Assembly (NCBI RefSeq): GCF_900103975.1
Contig: NZ_FNIR01000004.1
Span: 310,001 to 374,000, forward strand
DNA from: Klenkia soli
GTDB taxonomy: Bacteria; Actinomycetota; Actinomycetes; Mycobacteriales; Geodermatophilaceae
Reading direction: 5' to 3'
DNA: 64,000 nt
This document shows, piece after piece, positions 19,760-27,144 of this stretch. The stretch's first letter is position 1, and each line of letters opens with the position of its first letter. The notes under the pieces were generated by a model. The model saw only the letters and a list, made by a program, of their open reading frames with translations. It ran no database searches and was not told where the DNA came from. A program made the translations under genes and the position numbers.

Positions 19760-20253
19760 CGGCGTGGGTCCGACCCACGGCGCGGGTGCTGGTGCTCTCG
19801 CCCGAGGGCCGGGTGCTGCTGCTCGGTGCCAGGCTCACGGGGCCGGACGCCGTCCCGGGCGACGTCCTGTTCTGGGCCACCCCCGGCGGCGGGGTCGAGG
19901 AGGGCGAGTCCCTGCGCGAGGCCGCCGCGCGCGAGCTCGCCGAGGAGGTGGGCCTGGTGGTCCCGCCGTCGGCGCTGGAGGGCCCGGTGTGGCTGCGCCG
20001 GCACGTGGGTCGGTTCGGCGACCAGGAGATCGACAGCCGCGAGACGTTCTTCGTCCTCCGCGACGTCGAGCACGTCGTCGACCCGGGTGCCCGCACCGAG
20101 CTCGAGGTGCTGGCCGACGAGCCGCACCGCTGGTGGAGCGTCGAGGAGGTGGCCGGGGCGGCCGTGCCCTTCGCCCCCACAGACCTCGCCGACCTGCTGC
20201 CCGACGTGCTGGCCGCCCCGTGGGCCGGCCCGCCGCGCGTGGTCGCCGGCTGA
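19756..20253 (+). CDS. Nudix hydrolase
   Basis: 165 residues with a complete Nudix box, GGVEEGESLREAAARELAEEVGL (GX5EX7REUXEEXGU), which binds Mg and hydrolyses nucleoside diphosphates linked to another moiety. The specific substrate is not recognisable. GTG at 19756 overlaps the trmD stop by 4 bp, so it is coupled to tRNA/ribosome genes; a nucleotide-sanitising or alarmone-related role is only a guess. Confidence 0.9.
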   Translation: MTAWVRPTARVLVLSPEGRVLLLGARLTGPDAVPGDVLFWATPGGGVEEGESLREAAARELAEEVGLVVPPSALEGPVWLRRHVGRFGDQEIDSRETFFVLRDVEHVVDPGARTELEVLADEPHRWWSVEEVAGAAVPFAPTDLADLLPDVLAAPWAGPPRVVAG

Positions 20254-20292
20254 CATCACAGGCCCGCTGCTTCCCCGCACCGCCCGGTGTGG

Positions 20293-20298
20293 CACGAT
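20293..20298 (+). promoter_or_regulatory. Candidate -10 for rplS
   Basis: CACGAT lies 117 bp upstream of the rplS ATG, in the 162-bp gap after the Nudix gene. It resembles the CATGAT before rpsP. No clear -35. Confidence 0.3.
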
Positions 20299-20415
20299 AG
20301 GACGCTGCTGCTGCCGCTCTGCATCGAGCGCGGTTCCCCGGATCACCTGCCGAGGCCGCTGCGCGCCCGGCGAGCAGCCCGAGAACAGACACCGCTAGGA
20401 CTGAGGACTGCTGCG

Positions 20416-20781
20416 ATGAACACCCTGGACGCCCTCGACGCCGAGTCGCTGCGCGACGACATCCCCGACTTCCGCCCCGGGGACACCGTGAAGGTGCACG
20501 TGCGGGTCATCGAGGGCACCCGCTCGCGCATCCAGGTCTTCCAGGGCGTCATCCTGCGTCGCCAGGGCGGCGGCATCCGCGAGACCTTCACCGTGCGCAA
20601 GGTCAGCTTCGGCGTGGGCGTGGAGCGCACCTTCCCGGTGCACACCCCGGTCGTCGAGCAGATCGAGGTGCTGACCCGCGGTGACGTCCGTCGGGCCAAG
20701 CTCTACTACCTGCGCGACCTGCGCGGCAAGGCCGCCAAGATCAAGGAGAAGCGCGAGGTCCGCGAGGCCGTCTCGCGCTGA
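20416..20781 (+). CDS. rplS: 50S ribosomal protein L19
   Basis: 121 residues, full-length L19 at the 30S-50S interface. Signature segments: [30 protein letters not shown], and [18 protein letters not shown] at 20416 with GAGGA upstream. It is separated from trmD by the Nudix gene and a 162-bp gap with a possible promoter, and is followed by a strong terminator. Confidence 0.98.
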   Translation: MNTLDALDAESLRDDIPDFRPGDTVKVHVRVIEGTRSRIQVFQGVILRRQGGGIRETFTVRKVSFGVGVERTFPVHTPVVEQIEVLTRGDVRRAKLYYLRDLRGKAAKIKEKREVREAVSR

Positions 20782-20796
20782 CCCACCGCTCACAGC

Positions 20797-20827
20797 ACGG
20801 CCCGGTTGCGACACGCAGCCGGGCCGT
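20797..20827 (+). terminator. Intrinsic terminator after rplS
   Basis: ACGGCCCGG (20797-20805) pairs with CCGGGCCGT (20819-20827); a T-G pair and TGCG/CGCA continue the helix to an ACA triloop, 14 pairs in all. It is followed by TCTGCGTC. It lies 16 bp after the rplS stop and ends rplS transcription before the lepB promoter. Confidence 0.85.
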
Positions 20828-20860
20828 TCTGCGTCCCGGGGGCGCGGCAGGGCCGGACCG

Positions 20861-20866
20861 TACGCT
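20861..20866 (+). promoter_or_regulatory. Candidate -10 of leaderless lepB promoter
   Basis: TACGCT ends eight bases before the lepB ATG and no Shine-Dalgarno precedes the ATG. It lies just after the rplS terminator, as expected for a separate promoter. Confidence 0.5.
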
Positions 20867-20874
20867 GACCGGCG

Positions 20875-21780
20875 ATGAGCACCGACCGGCCTACCGGGCC
20901 CGCCGACGACGACACCGCCGGGCACCGCGCCGAGGGCGGTGACGACGAGGTCAGGGTCAGCCGGTTCTCCCGCCGGGCCCGCCGCCGCGACCGCGACGAG
21001 CAGAAGAAGGGGTCGCTGCTCAAGGAGCTGCCGATCCTGCTGGTGGTGGCGTTCGTGCTGGCCCTGCTGGTCAAGACGTTCCTCGTGCAGGCGTTCTTCA
21101 TCCCCTCGGGGTCGATGGAGACGACGCTGCACGGGTGCACCGGCTGCACCGGCGACCGGGTGCTGGTGACCAAGCCCCCGTACTGGTTCTCCGACCCGCA
21201 GCCCGGCGACGTCGTGGTGTTCCAGGGGCCGGACACCTGGACCCCCGAGGTCGAGGTCAGCGAGCCGACCAACTGGTTCTCCTCGGCGGCCCTGTTCCTC
21301 GGCCGGGCCATCGGGGTCGCCCCGCCCAGCGAGGACGACTACGTCAAGCGGGTCATCGCCACCGGGGGCCAGACGGTCATGTGCTGCGACGACCAGGGCC
21401 GGATCACGGTCGACGGGCAGCCGCTCGACGAGCCCTACATCTACGAGAACACCCCGCTGGAGTCGCGCTCGTTCGCGCCGGTGACCGTGCCCGAGGGGCG
21501 GCTCTGGGTGATGGGCGACCACCGGTCGGCCTCCGCGGACTCCCGCTCCCACGTGTCCGACCAGTACTCGGGCACGATCGCGGTCGACGACGTGATCGGC
21601 AAGGCGTCGGTGATCGTGTGGCCGTTCAGCCGGTTCACCTTCCTGGACAGCCCCGACATCCAGCCGCAGCAGGCGCAGGGGGCGGGGCTGCAGGGCGACG
21701 TCGTCGCGGTGGCCCCGCTCCTGCTGGGACTGGGTGGGGCCGTGCCGGTCACGGCCTGGCGTCGACGCCGGCGCGGATGA
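20875..21780 (+). CDS. lepB: Signal peptidase I
   Basis: 301 residues. A charged cytoplasmic N-terminus (1-49) precedes one hydrophobic segment (about 51-75), followed directly by the catalytic serine in IPSGSMETT (S80). The general-base lysine is K158 in DDYVKRVIA, and GDHRSASADSR near the C-terminus is conserved box E. A second hydrophobic stretch near residues 278-294 may anchor the C-terminus. It cleaves signal peptides of proteins exported by Sec or Tat. There are extra residues with a CTGC pair and CC between the catalytic boxes. Located between rplS and rnhB as in most actinobacteria. Confidence 0.96.
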   Translation: MSTDRPTGPADDDTAGHRAEGGDDEVRVSRFSRRARRRDRDEQKKGSLLKELPILLVVAFVLALLVKTFLVQAFFIPSGSMETTLHGCTGCTGDRVLVTKPPYWFSDPQPGDVVVFQGPDTWTPEVEVSEPTNWFSSAALFLGRAIGVAPPSEDDYVKRVIATGGQTVMCCDDQGRITVDGQPLDEPYIYENTPLESRSFAPVTVPEGRLWVMGDHRSASADSRSHVSDQYSGTIAVDDVIGKASVIVWPFSRFTFLDSPDIQPQQAQGAGLQGDVVAVAPLLLGLGGAVPVTAWRRRRRG

Positions 21781-21785
21781 ACACC

Positions 21786-21812
21786 GCTGCGCCATTCCCG
21801 GAATGGCGCAGC
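21786..21812. promoter_or_regulatory. 27-bp near-perfect palindrome after lepB, upstream of atypical regulator gene
   Basis: Arms GCTGCGCCATTCC (21786-21798) and GGAATGGCGCAGC (21800-21812) are perfectly complementary, with one C between. It starts 6 bp after the lepB stop and 107 bp before the regulator start. It may be a lepB terminator or an operator. The one-base centre and lack of a T tract are more like a DNA-binding site than a classical terminator. Confidence 0.65.
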
Positions 21813-21918
21813 ATGTTCCTGGTGGGACGCAGAAGAAATCATCAGGAAGTGTTCAAGCACTCCGTCGGGTGAGTCGATGAAGCATTTGTCGTCATCGAAC
21901 CCGAACGAAGGAACTGCA

Positions 21919-22647
21919 ATGTCCAGCACCCCGGCCGGAACGACCCGCGGCGTCACCCGCGTTCTGCTGCTCGCCGACGCCCCGGTCCTGCGCCGTGGCC
22001 TGGTCAGCATGATCAACGAGACCGCCGGCATGCAGGCCGTCGGCGTCCCCGGCGAGCTGCGCCGGGCGCTGACCCTGGTCGAGTCCGCCCGCCCCGACGC
22101 CGTCGTCGTCGAGCTCGGTGCCGGCCGCGCCGCCACCCTCAACGTGTGCCGCGACCTCCGCCGCCGGTACCCCCGCGTCGCGATCGTCGCCCTGGCCACC
22201 TCCGAGGACCCCGCGGTGGTCAACGAGGCGCTCGCCGCCGGCATCCGCGGCTACCTGCTCATGAACACCTCGCCCACCCTGCTCGGCTGGTCGGTGCTGG
22301 CCGCCCGCGCCGGCCGCACCGTGGTCGACCCGCAGATCCGCCGGGTCGAGCCCAGCGAGGTCCCCGTCGCCAAGGAGCTCACCCCCTCGGTGCCGCTGAC
22401 CCGCCGCGAGTCCGACGTGCTCGACGAGCTGATCCAGGGCCAGAGCAACCGGGCCATCGGCCGCAACCTGTTCATCAGCGAGGACACCGTGAAGAGCCAC
22501 GTCAAGGCGATCCTGCGCAAGCTGGGTGCCCGTGACCGGGCGCACGCCGTCTCGCTGGTCCTCTCGGCCCGCAACGGCGGCGGCTGCACCTGCTCCCACG
22601 GCCACGTCGCCGAGGTGGCCACCGAGGTGGAGACCGCCGGCGTCTGA
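21919..22647 (+). CDS. Orphan LuxR/NarL-type regulator with degenerate receiver domain and CxCxHxH tail
   Basis: 242 residues. Residues 13-130 have the response-regulator receiver fold, but key phosphorylation residues are altered. The phospho-acceptor position is E65 (VVVEL) instead of Asp. The conserved Lys is M115 (GYLLMN), and only one N-terminal acidic residue remains (D20, followed by Ala). Residues 160-215 are a normal NarL/LuxR helix-turn-helix. The C-terminus ends with a CxCxHxH cluster (C223, C225, H227, H229). It should be a phosphorylation-independent DNA-binding regulator, perhaps sensing metal or redox through the tail. No histidine kinase is nearby. ATG at 21919 is preferred over 21877 because AAGGA lies six bases upstream. 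The 138-bp leader looks poorer in GC than its surroundings and holds a large palindrome. Confidence 0.85.
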   Translation: MSSTPAGTTRGVTRVLLLADAPVLRRGLVSMINETAGMQAVGVPGELRRALTLVESARPDAVVVELGAGRAATLNVCRDLRRRYPRVAIVALATSEDPAVVNEALAAGIRGYLLMNTSPTLLGWSVLAARAGRTVVDPQIRRVEPSEVPVAKELTPSVPLTRRESDVLDELIQGQSNRAIGRNLFISEDTVKSHVKAILRKLGARDRAHAVSLVLSARNGGGCTCSHGHVAEVATEVETAGV

Positions 22648-22657
22648 CCCCCGACCC

Positions 22658-22698
22658 GTGCGGGCGGGGCGTCCGCCTCCTCGGCGCCCCGCCCGCAC
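22658..22698 (+). terminator. Intrinsic terminator after the regulator gene
   Basis: A perfect 14-bp stem, 22658-22671 with 22685-22698 (GTGCGGGCGGGGCG and its complement), around a 13-nt loop. It begins 10 bp after the regulator stop codon. Confidence 0.85.
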
Positions 22699-22711
22699 TC
22701 CCACCGACCCC

Positions 22712-22744
22712 CGGGCCGGTCCCCGTCGTCCGGGGGCCGGCCCG
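22712..22744 (+). terminator. Second hairpin before rnhB
   Basis: CGGGCCGG (22712-22719) pairs with CCGGCCCG (22737-22744); a T-G pair and CCCCG/CGGGG extend the helix to 14 pairs with loop TCGTC. It follows the first hairpin by 13 bp and sits immediately upstream of the rnhB -10. It could be a back-up terminator or a site affecting the rnhB promoter. Confidence 0.65.
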
Positions 22745-22754
22745 TGACACGTCG

Positions 22755-22760
22755 TAGGCT
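22755..22760 (+). promoter_or_regulatory. Candidate -10 of leaderless rnhB promoter
   Basis: TAGGCT ends nine bases before the rnhB ATG (22770), and no Shine-Dalgarno is visible. TAGGCT also precedes trmH and the alpha/beta hydrolase gene at seven bases. Confidence 0.5.
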
Positions 22761-22769
22761 CGACGGGCG

Positions 22770-23489
22770 ATGCCTGCTCCGTCCCGCCCCGCCGACGCCC
22801 TCTGGTCCATGGAGGGCTCGCTGCGTCGTCGCGGGTTCAGCGCCGTCGCCGGTGCCGACGAGGCCGGGCGCGGCGCCTGCGCCGGTCCGCTGGTGGCGGC
22901 GGCCTGCATCCTGCCGGCCGGACGGCGGGGGAGGGTGCCGGGGCTGGCCGACTCCAAGCTGCTCACCGCGGCCGCCCGTGAGCGGGTCTACGCCGAGGTG
23001 GTCGAGCGGGCCGTGGCGTGGTCGGTGGTGGTCGTCGACGTCCCCGAGCTCGACGAGCGGGGCATGCACGTGACGAACATCGAGGCGCTCCGCCGGGCGG
23101 TGGGCACGCTGCAGGTCAGCCCGGACTACGTGCTCACCGACGGTTTCCCCGTGCCGGGGCTGGTGCAGCCCACCCTCGCGGTGTGGAAGGGCGACCGCGT
23201 GGCCGCCTGCGTGGCCGCTGCGTCGGTGCTGGCCAAGGTCACCCGGGACGCGATGATGGTCGACCTGCACGGCCGCTTCCCGCACTACGACTTCGACGTG
23301 CACAAGGGCTACATCACCGACCTGCACACCGCCCGGCTGGACCGCTTCGGGCCCTGCCCCGAGCACCGGCACCGGTTCGTCAACGTGGCCCGCGCCCGTG
23401 ACGCGCACGCCGCGCGCGTCTCCGCCGCCGGGATGGACGATGATGGCCCCGTGCACCAGTCCCCGACGCGCGTGGAGATCTCCCGATGA
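22770..23489 (+). CDS. rnhB: Ribonuclease HII
   Basis: 239 residues. The catalytic motif GADEAGRGACAGPL (D30, E31) is followed by the conserved LADSKLL, the third acid in LTDGFP, and AAASVLAKVTRD. RNase HII cuts RNA in RNA-DNA hybrids and single ribonucleotides in DNA. The last 35 residues or so are extra and weakly conserved. It overlaps the DUF2469 gene by 4 bp (ATGA). Confidence 0.95.
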   Translation: MPAPSRPADALWSMEGSLRRRGFSAVAGADEAGRGACAGPLVAAACILPAGRRGRVPGLADSKLLTAAARERVYAEVVERAVAWSVVVVDVPELDERGMHVTNIEALRRAVGTLQVSPDYVLTDGFPVPGLVQPTLAVWKGDRVAACVAAASVLAKVTRDAMMVDLHGRFPHYDFDVHKGYITDLHTARLDRFGPCPEHRHRFVNVARARDAHAARVSAAGMDDDGPVHQSPTRVEISR

Positions 23490-23806
23490 GCACCGAGGAC
23501 CTCGAGAAGTACGAGACCGAGATGGAGCTGCAGCTCTACCGGGAGTACAAGGACATCGTCCGCCAGTTCTCCTACGTGGTGGAGACCGAGCGGCGGTTCT
23601 ACCTGGCCAACTCGGTCGACCTGCAGGTGCGGGAGGCCGGCGGCGAGGTCTACTTCGAGCTCAAGCTCTCCGATGCCTGGGTGTGGGACATGTACCGCCC
23701 GGCCAGGTTCGTGAAGAACGTGCGGGTCGTGACGTTCAAGGACGTCAACGTCGAGGAGCTGGACAAGCCCGACCTCGAGCTGCCGGAGAACCCGCGCATC
23801 ACCTGA
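23486..23806 (+). CDS. DUF2469 family protein
   Basis: 106 residues. Very conserved actinobacterial protein with the N-terminus EDLEKYETEMELQLYREYKD and the stretch VVETERRFYLANSVDLQVR. Its function is unknown. In actinobacteria it is almost always directly after rnhB; here the ATG lies inside the rnhB stop. No membrane segment or signal peptide. A hairpin terminator follows. Confidence 0.93.
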   Translation: MSTEDLEKYETEMELQLYREYKDIVRQFSYVVETERRFYLANSVDLQVREAGGEVYFELKLSDAWVWDMYRPARFVKNVRVVTFKDVNVEELDKPDLELPENPRIT

Positions 23807-23850
23807 TGCCCTAGCAGGTCGCCGGCGGTGGTGCTGGTCGTCGTCCACAC

Positions 23851-23888
23851 CGGGGCTCGCCGTCCACAGATGGACGGCGACAGCCCCG
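23851..23888 (+). terminator. Intrinsic terminator after DUF2469 gene
   Basis: CGCCGTCCA (23858-23866) and TGGACGGCG (23871-23879) form a perfect 9-bp stem with loop CAGA. CGGGGCT (23851-23857) and AGCCCCG (23882-23888) extend it by seven pairs, with AC bulged. It ends the lepB/rnhB side before yraN. Confidence 0.8.
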
Positions 23889-23918
23889 CATCGCGCCGCG
23901 CAGGACCACGGTGGGGCG

Positions 23919-24296
23919 GTGCACCCGACCCCCACCACCCCTGCCGGCCGGCGCGCCGAGCTCGGCGCCCGCGGCGAGCAGATCGCCGTCGACCACCTCA
24001 CCGCCGCCGGGCTCACCGTGCTCGACCGCAACTGGCGGTCGGGTCGCGGTGAGCTCGACGTCGTCGCCCGTGAGCACGACGTGCTGGTGTTCTGCGAGGT
24101 GAAGACCCGCTCGGGCACCGGTTACGGCACCCCGCTCCAGGCGGTCACCCCGAGCAAGCAGGCCCGGCTCAGGCAGCTGGCCGGCCGGTGGCTCGCCGCC
24201 CACGACGAGCACGCGGCGCGGCTGCGCTTCGACGTCGTCGGCGTGCTCGTGGTGGCCGGGCACACGACCGTGCAGCACCTGCGCGGGGCGTTCTGA
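23919..24296 (+). CDS. UPF0102 (YraN) nuclease-fold protein
   Basis: 125 residues. The family pattern RGEQIAVDHLTAAGLTVLDRNWR, then GELDVVAREHDVLVFCEVKTR, has the PD-(D/E)xK-like E...D...ExK arrangement of an endonuclease fold. The biological role is not established. It precedes comM and dprA as in most actinobacteria, which suggests a DNA-processing role. The GTG at 23919 lacks a strong ribosome-binding site. Its stop overlaps the comM ATG by 1 bp. Confidence 0.92.
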   Translation: MHPTPTTPAGRRAELGARGEQIAVDHLTAAGLTVLDRNWRSGRGELDVVAREHDVLVFCEVKTRSGTGYGTPLQAVTPSKQARLRQLAGRWLAAHDEHAARLRFDVVGVLVVAGHTTVQHLRGAF

Positions 24297-25819
24297 TGGC
24301 GCAGGCCCGCACCTGGTCCGTGGGTCTCGTGGGCGTGACCGGAGCGCTGGTCGAGGTCGCGGTCGACGACGCCCCGGGCGCGCCGGCCCTGGCCCTCGTC
24401 GGGCTGCCCGACGCCGTGGTGCGGCAGTCCGTCGACCGCGTCCGGGCCGCGGTGCGCCGCTGCGGGTGGAGCTTCCCCGACGGTCGGGTCACCATCTCGC
24501 TGTCCCCGGCGGCCATGCCGAAGCAGGGCGCCGGGTTCGACCTGGCCCTCGCGGTCGCGGCGCTGGCCGCCACCGGTCGGCTGGCGCTGCGCGAGGTGGA
24601 CCGCCCGGTCTTCCTGGGCGAGGTCGGGCTCGACGGGTCGCTGCGCGCCGTGCGGGGGGTGCTGCCCGGGGTGCTGGCCGCGCGGGCCGCGGGGTTCGGC
24701 ACCGTCGTCGTGCCCGCCGCGAACGCAGCCGAGGCGGCCCTGGTGCCCGACGTGACCGTGCTGGCCGCCGAGCACCTCGGTGACGTCGTCGAGCACCTCC
24801 GGCGGTCCGGGGCCAGGTTGTCCGCGCACCGGCCGAGCCCGCCGCCGCCCCTCCCGCCCGGGCCCGACCTCGCCGACGTGGTGGGCCAGGCGACCGGTCG
24901 GCGGGCCATCGAGGTGGCCGCCGCCGGCGGGCACCACCTGCTCCTCACCGGCCCACCCGGGGCCGGCAAGACCATGCTGGCCGAGCGGTTGCCCGGTCTG
25001 CTCCCGCTGCTCACCGACCAGGTGGCCACCGAGGTCACCGCGGTGGCCTCCGTCGCCGGGGCCCTGCCGCCGGGGTCACCGCTGATCCGGCGACCGCCGT
25101 TCGAGGCCCCGCACCACTCCGCGTCGGCGGTCAGCCTGGTGGGGGGCGGCTCGGGCCAGATCCGCCCGGGGTCGCTGTCGCGCGCTCACGGCGGCGTGCT
25201 GTTCATCGACGAGGCACCGGAGTTCCCGCGCACCGTGCTGGACACGCTGCGCCAGCCCCTGGAGCGGGGCACGGTGACGATCCACCGTGCCCACGGGTCT
25301 GCGACGTTCCCGTGCCGCGCTCAGCTGGTGCTGGCCGCCAACCCGTGCCCGTGCGCCTCACCAGCCGGTGACGCGGCGTGCACCTGCGGCTCGCTCGAGC
25401 GCCGCCGCTACCAGGCCCGGCTCTCGGGCCCGCTCCTCGACCGGGTCGACCTGCGCGTGCAGCTGCCCCCGGTCACCCGCGCCGCCTGGCTCGACGGGCT
25501 CACCGTGCCGGAGTCCACGGCGGTGGTCGCCGAACGGGTGCGCGCGGCGCGGGCGGCCGCGGGCGAGCGGTTGGCCGGCACGGGCCTGGCCACGAGCGCG
25601 GAGGTGCCCGGTCGGCTGCTGCGCGAGCGCTGGCCGGTGCCCCGGGCCGCGCTGGCGCTGGCCGAGCGGGCCCTGGAACGCGGCGCGCTGTCCGTGCGGG
25701 GCATGGACCGGGTGGTGCGGGTGTCCTGGACCCTCGCCGACCTGGCCGGCCGCGTGGTCCCCGGGCCCGAGGAGGTCGCCGAGGCACTCGGACTGCGGTT
25801 GGCGGGGGCCGCCGCGTGA
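24296..25819 (+). CDS. comM: YifB/ComM family Mg-chelatase-like AAA+ ATPase
   Basis: 507 residues. An N-terminal Lon-protease-like domain (1-170) precedes the AAA+ module with Walker A GPPGAGKTML and Walker B GVLFIDEAPEF. A Cys cluster (CPCASPAGDAACTC) follows and then the C-terminal Mg-chelatase-like domain. ComM is a branch-migration helicase promoting integration of transforming DNA in naturally competent bacteria; its actinobacterial role is less clear. ATG at 24296 overlaps the yraN stop, and its own stop overlaps dprA by 4 bp. Confidence 0.93.
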   Translation: MAQARTWSVGLVGVTGALVEVAVDDAPGAPALALVGLPDAVVRQSVDRVRAAVRRCGWSFPDGRVTISLSPAAMPKQGAGFDLALAVAALAATGRLALREVDRPVFLGEVGLDGSLRAVRGVLPGVLAARAAGFGTVVVPAANAAEAALVPDVTVLAAEHLGDVVEHLRRSGARLSAHRPSPPPPLPPGPDLADVVGQATGRRAIEVAAAGGHHLLLTGPPGAGKTMLAERLPGLLPLLTDQVATEVTAVASVAGALPPGSPLIRRPPFEAPHHSASAVSLVGGGSGQIRPGSLSRAHGGVLFIDEAPEFPRTVLDTLRQPLERGTVTIHRAHGSATFPCRAQLVLAANPCPCASPAGDAACTCGSLERRRYQARLSGPLLDRVDLRVQLPPVTRAAWLDGLTVPESTAVVAERVRAARAAAGERLAGTGLATSAEVPGRLLRERWPVPRAALALAERALERGALSVRGMDRVVRVSWTLADLAGRVVPGPEEVAEALGLRLAGAAA

Positions 25820-27036
25820 GCGCCCCGACCGGGTCGTTGGCCGCGGCCGTCGCCGGCGACCCGGCCGATCCCGAACTGGTCCGTCGCGCGCGGGCCTGGC
25901 TCTCGCGCACGTTCGAACCCGGGGACGGCGAGGTGGTCCGGTGGGTCGAGCGCTCCGGACCGGTGGCCGCGGTGCGGGCCCTGGTCGCCGGCACCGCACC
26001 GGCCGGGGTCCGCCGTCGTGCCGGTCGGAGGTCCGGCACGGACCAGAGCCTGGCCGACCTCGCGGTCGCGGCCCGCGCCGGTGCCCGGCTCGTGGTGCCC
26101 GAGGACGCCGAGTGGCCGCGGGCCGCCCTGCACTGCCTCACCGTGGCCCAGCACCGCCACGGCTCCACCGACCGCACCACGGCGCTCGTGCCCCCGCTGG
26201 CGCTGTGGGTGCGCGGCGGCCCCCGCCTCGACGAGCTGGTCGACCGCTCGGTCGCCGTCGTGGGGTCGCGGGCCAGCACGCAGTACGGCGACCACGTGGC
26301 GGGCGACCTCTCCGCCGGTCTGGCCACCCGGGGGTGGACCACGGTCTCCGGCGCCGCGACCGGCATCGACGCCGCGGCCCACCGCGGTGCCCTCGCCGCC
26401 GGTGCACCCACCGTGGCGGTGCTCGCCTGCGGCGTCGACCGGGCCTACCCGCAGGGCAACGCGCGGCTCATCGCCCGCATCCTCGAGGACGGTCTGGTGG
26501 TGAGCGAGTCGCCACCGGGCTGCGCGCCGCTGGGGCACCGGTTCCTGGTGCGCAACCGGCTCATCGCGGCGTTGGCGCAGGGCACCGTGGTGGTGGAGGC
26601 CGCGGCCCGCTCGGGCTCCCTGGCCACCGCGAAACGAGCACTCGACCTCGGTCGGCCGGTCATGGCGGTGCCTGGTCCGGTGACCGCGGCGACCAGCGTC
26701 GGGGTGCACCAGCTCCTGCGGTCCGAGCGCGACGTGCAGGTGGTGACCTCGGCGGCCGAGGTGCTCGAGGCGGTGGGCCGGTTCGGGGTGGACCTGGCCG
26801 GGCCGCCGCCCCGCCCCGCCGACGTGCGCGACGACCTGTCCGACGTCGCGCGTCGGGTGCTGGACGCCTGCCCGGTGCGCACGGGGGTCCCGCCGGAACG
26901 ACTGGCGGCCGTCGCCGGCTGTGCCGAGCTGGACGCGCTGCGGGTGCTCCCCGTGCTGGAGCTGCACGGCCTGGTCGAGCGCACCCCGACGGGCTGGCGC
27001 GTTGCCCGGCCGCAGCCCCAGCCGCACGGTGCGTGA
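25816..27036 (+). CDS. dprA: DNA processing protein DprA
   Basis: 406 residues. The central Rossmann-like DprA domain has VVGSRASTQYG, SGAATGIDAAAHRGAL and SESPPGCAPLGHRFLVRNRLIAAL. A C-terminal winged-helix domain spans about residues 335-395. DprA loads RecA on incoming single-stranded DNA during transformation. The N-terminal 130 residues are a less conserved SAM-like region. GTG at 25816 overlaps the comM stop. The yraN-comM-dprA order is the conserved arrangement. Confidence 0.94.
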   Translation: MSAPTGSLAAAVAGDPADPELVRRARAWLSRTFEPGDGEVVRWVERSGPVAAVRALVAGTAPAGVRRRAGRRSGTDQSLADLAVAARAGARLVVPEDAEWPRAALHCLTVAQHRHGSTDRTTALVPPLALWVRGGPRLDELVDRSVAVVGSRASTQYGDHVAGDLSAGLATRGWTTVSGAATGIDAAAHRGALAAGAPTVAVLACGVDRAYPQGNARLIARILEDGLVVSESPPGCAPLGHRFLVRNRLIAALAQGTVVVEAAARSGSLATAKRALDLGRPVMAVPGPVTAATSVGVHQLLRSERDVQVVTSAAEVLEAVGRFGVDLAGPPPRPADVRDDLSDVARRVLDACPVRTGVPPERLAAVAGCAELDALRVLPVLELHGLVERTPTGWRVARPQPQPHGA

Positions 27037-27071
27037 CCGTGGGCGGGCGAGGTCACCCGGCAGCCTGGTGG

Positions 27072-27083
27072 CTCGTGCACGAG
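27072..27083. repeat. 12-bp perfect palindrome between dprA and xerC
   Basis: CTCGTGCACGAG is a perfect palindrome in the 108-bp gap, 26 bp upstream of the presumed xerC -35. It could be an operator, but palindromes of this length also arise by chance in such GC-rich DNA. Confidence 0.4.
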
Positions 27084-27108
27084 GGGGTGCCGTGCCCGGC
27101 GTGGACGA

Positions 27109-27138
27109 TTGACCAGCTGTGCCACCCTCCCGCAGTCT
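27109..27138 (+). promoter_or_regulatory. Candidate leaderless xerC promoter
   Basis: TTGACC (27109-27114), an 18-bp spacer and CAGTCT (27133-27138), six bases before the ATG at 27145. There is no Shine-Dalgarno before the ATG. Of the leaderless candidates in the window, this one has the best -35. Confidence 0.6.
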
Positions 27139-27144
27139 CGGGCC

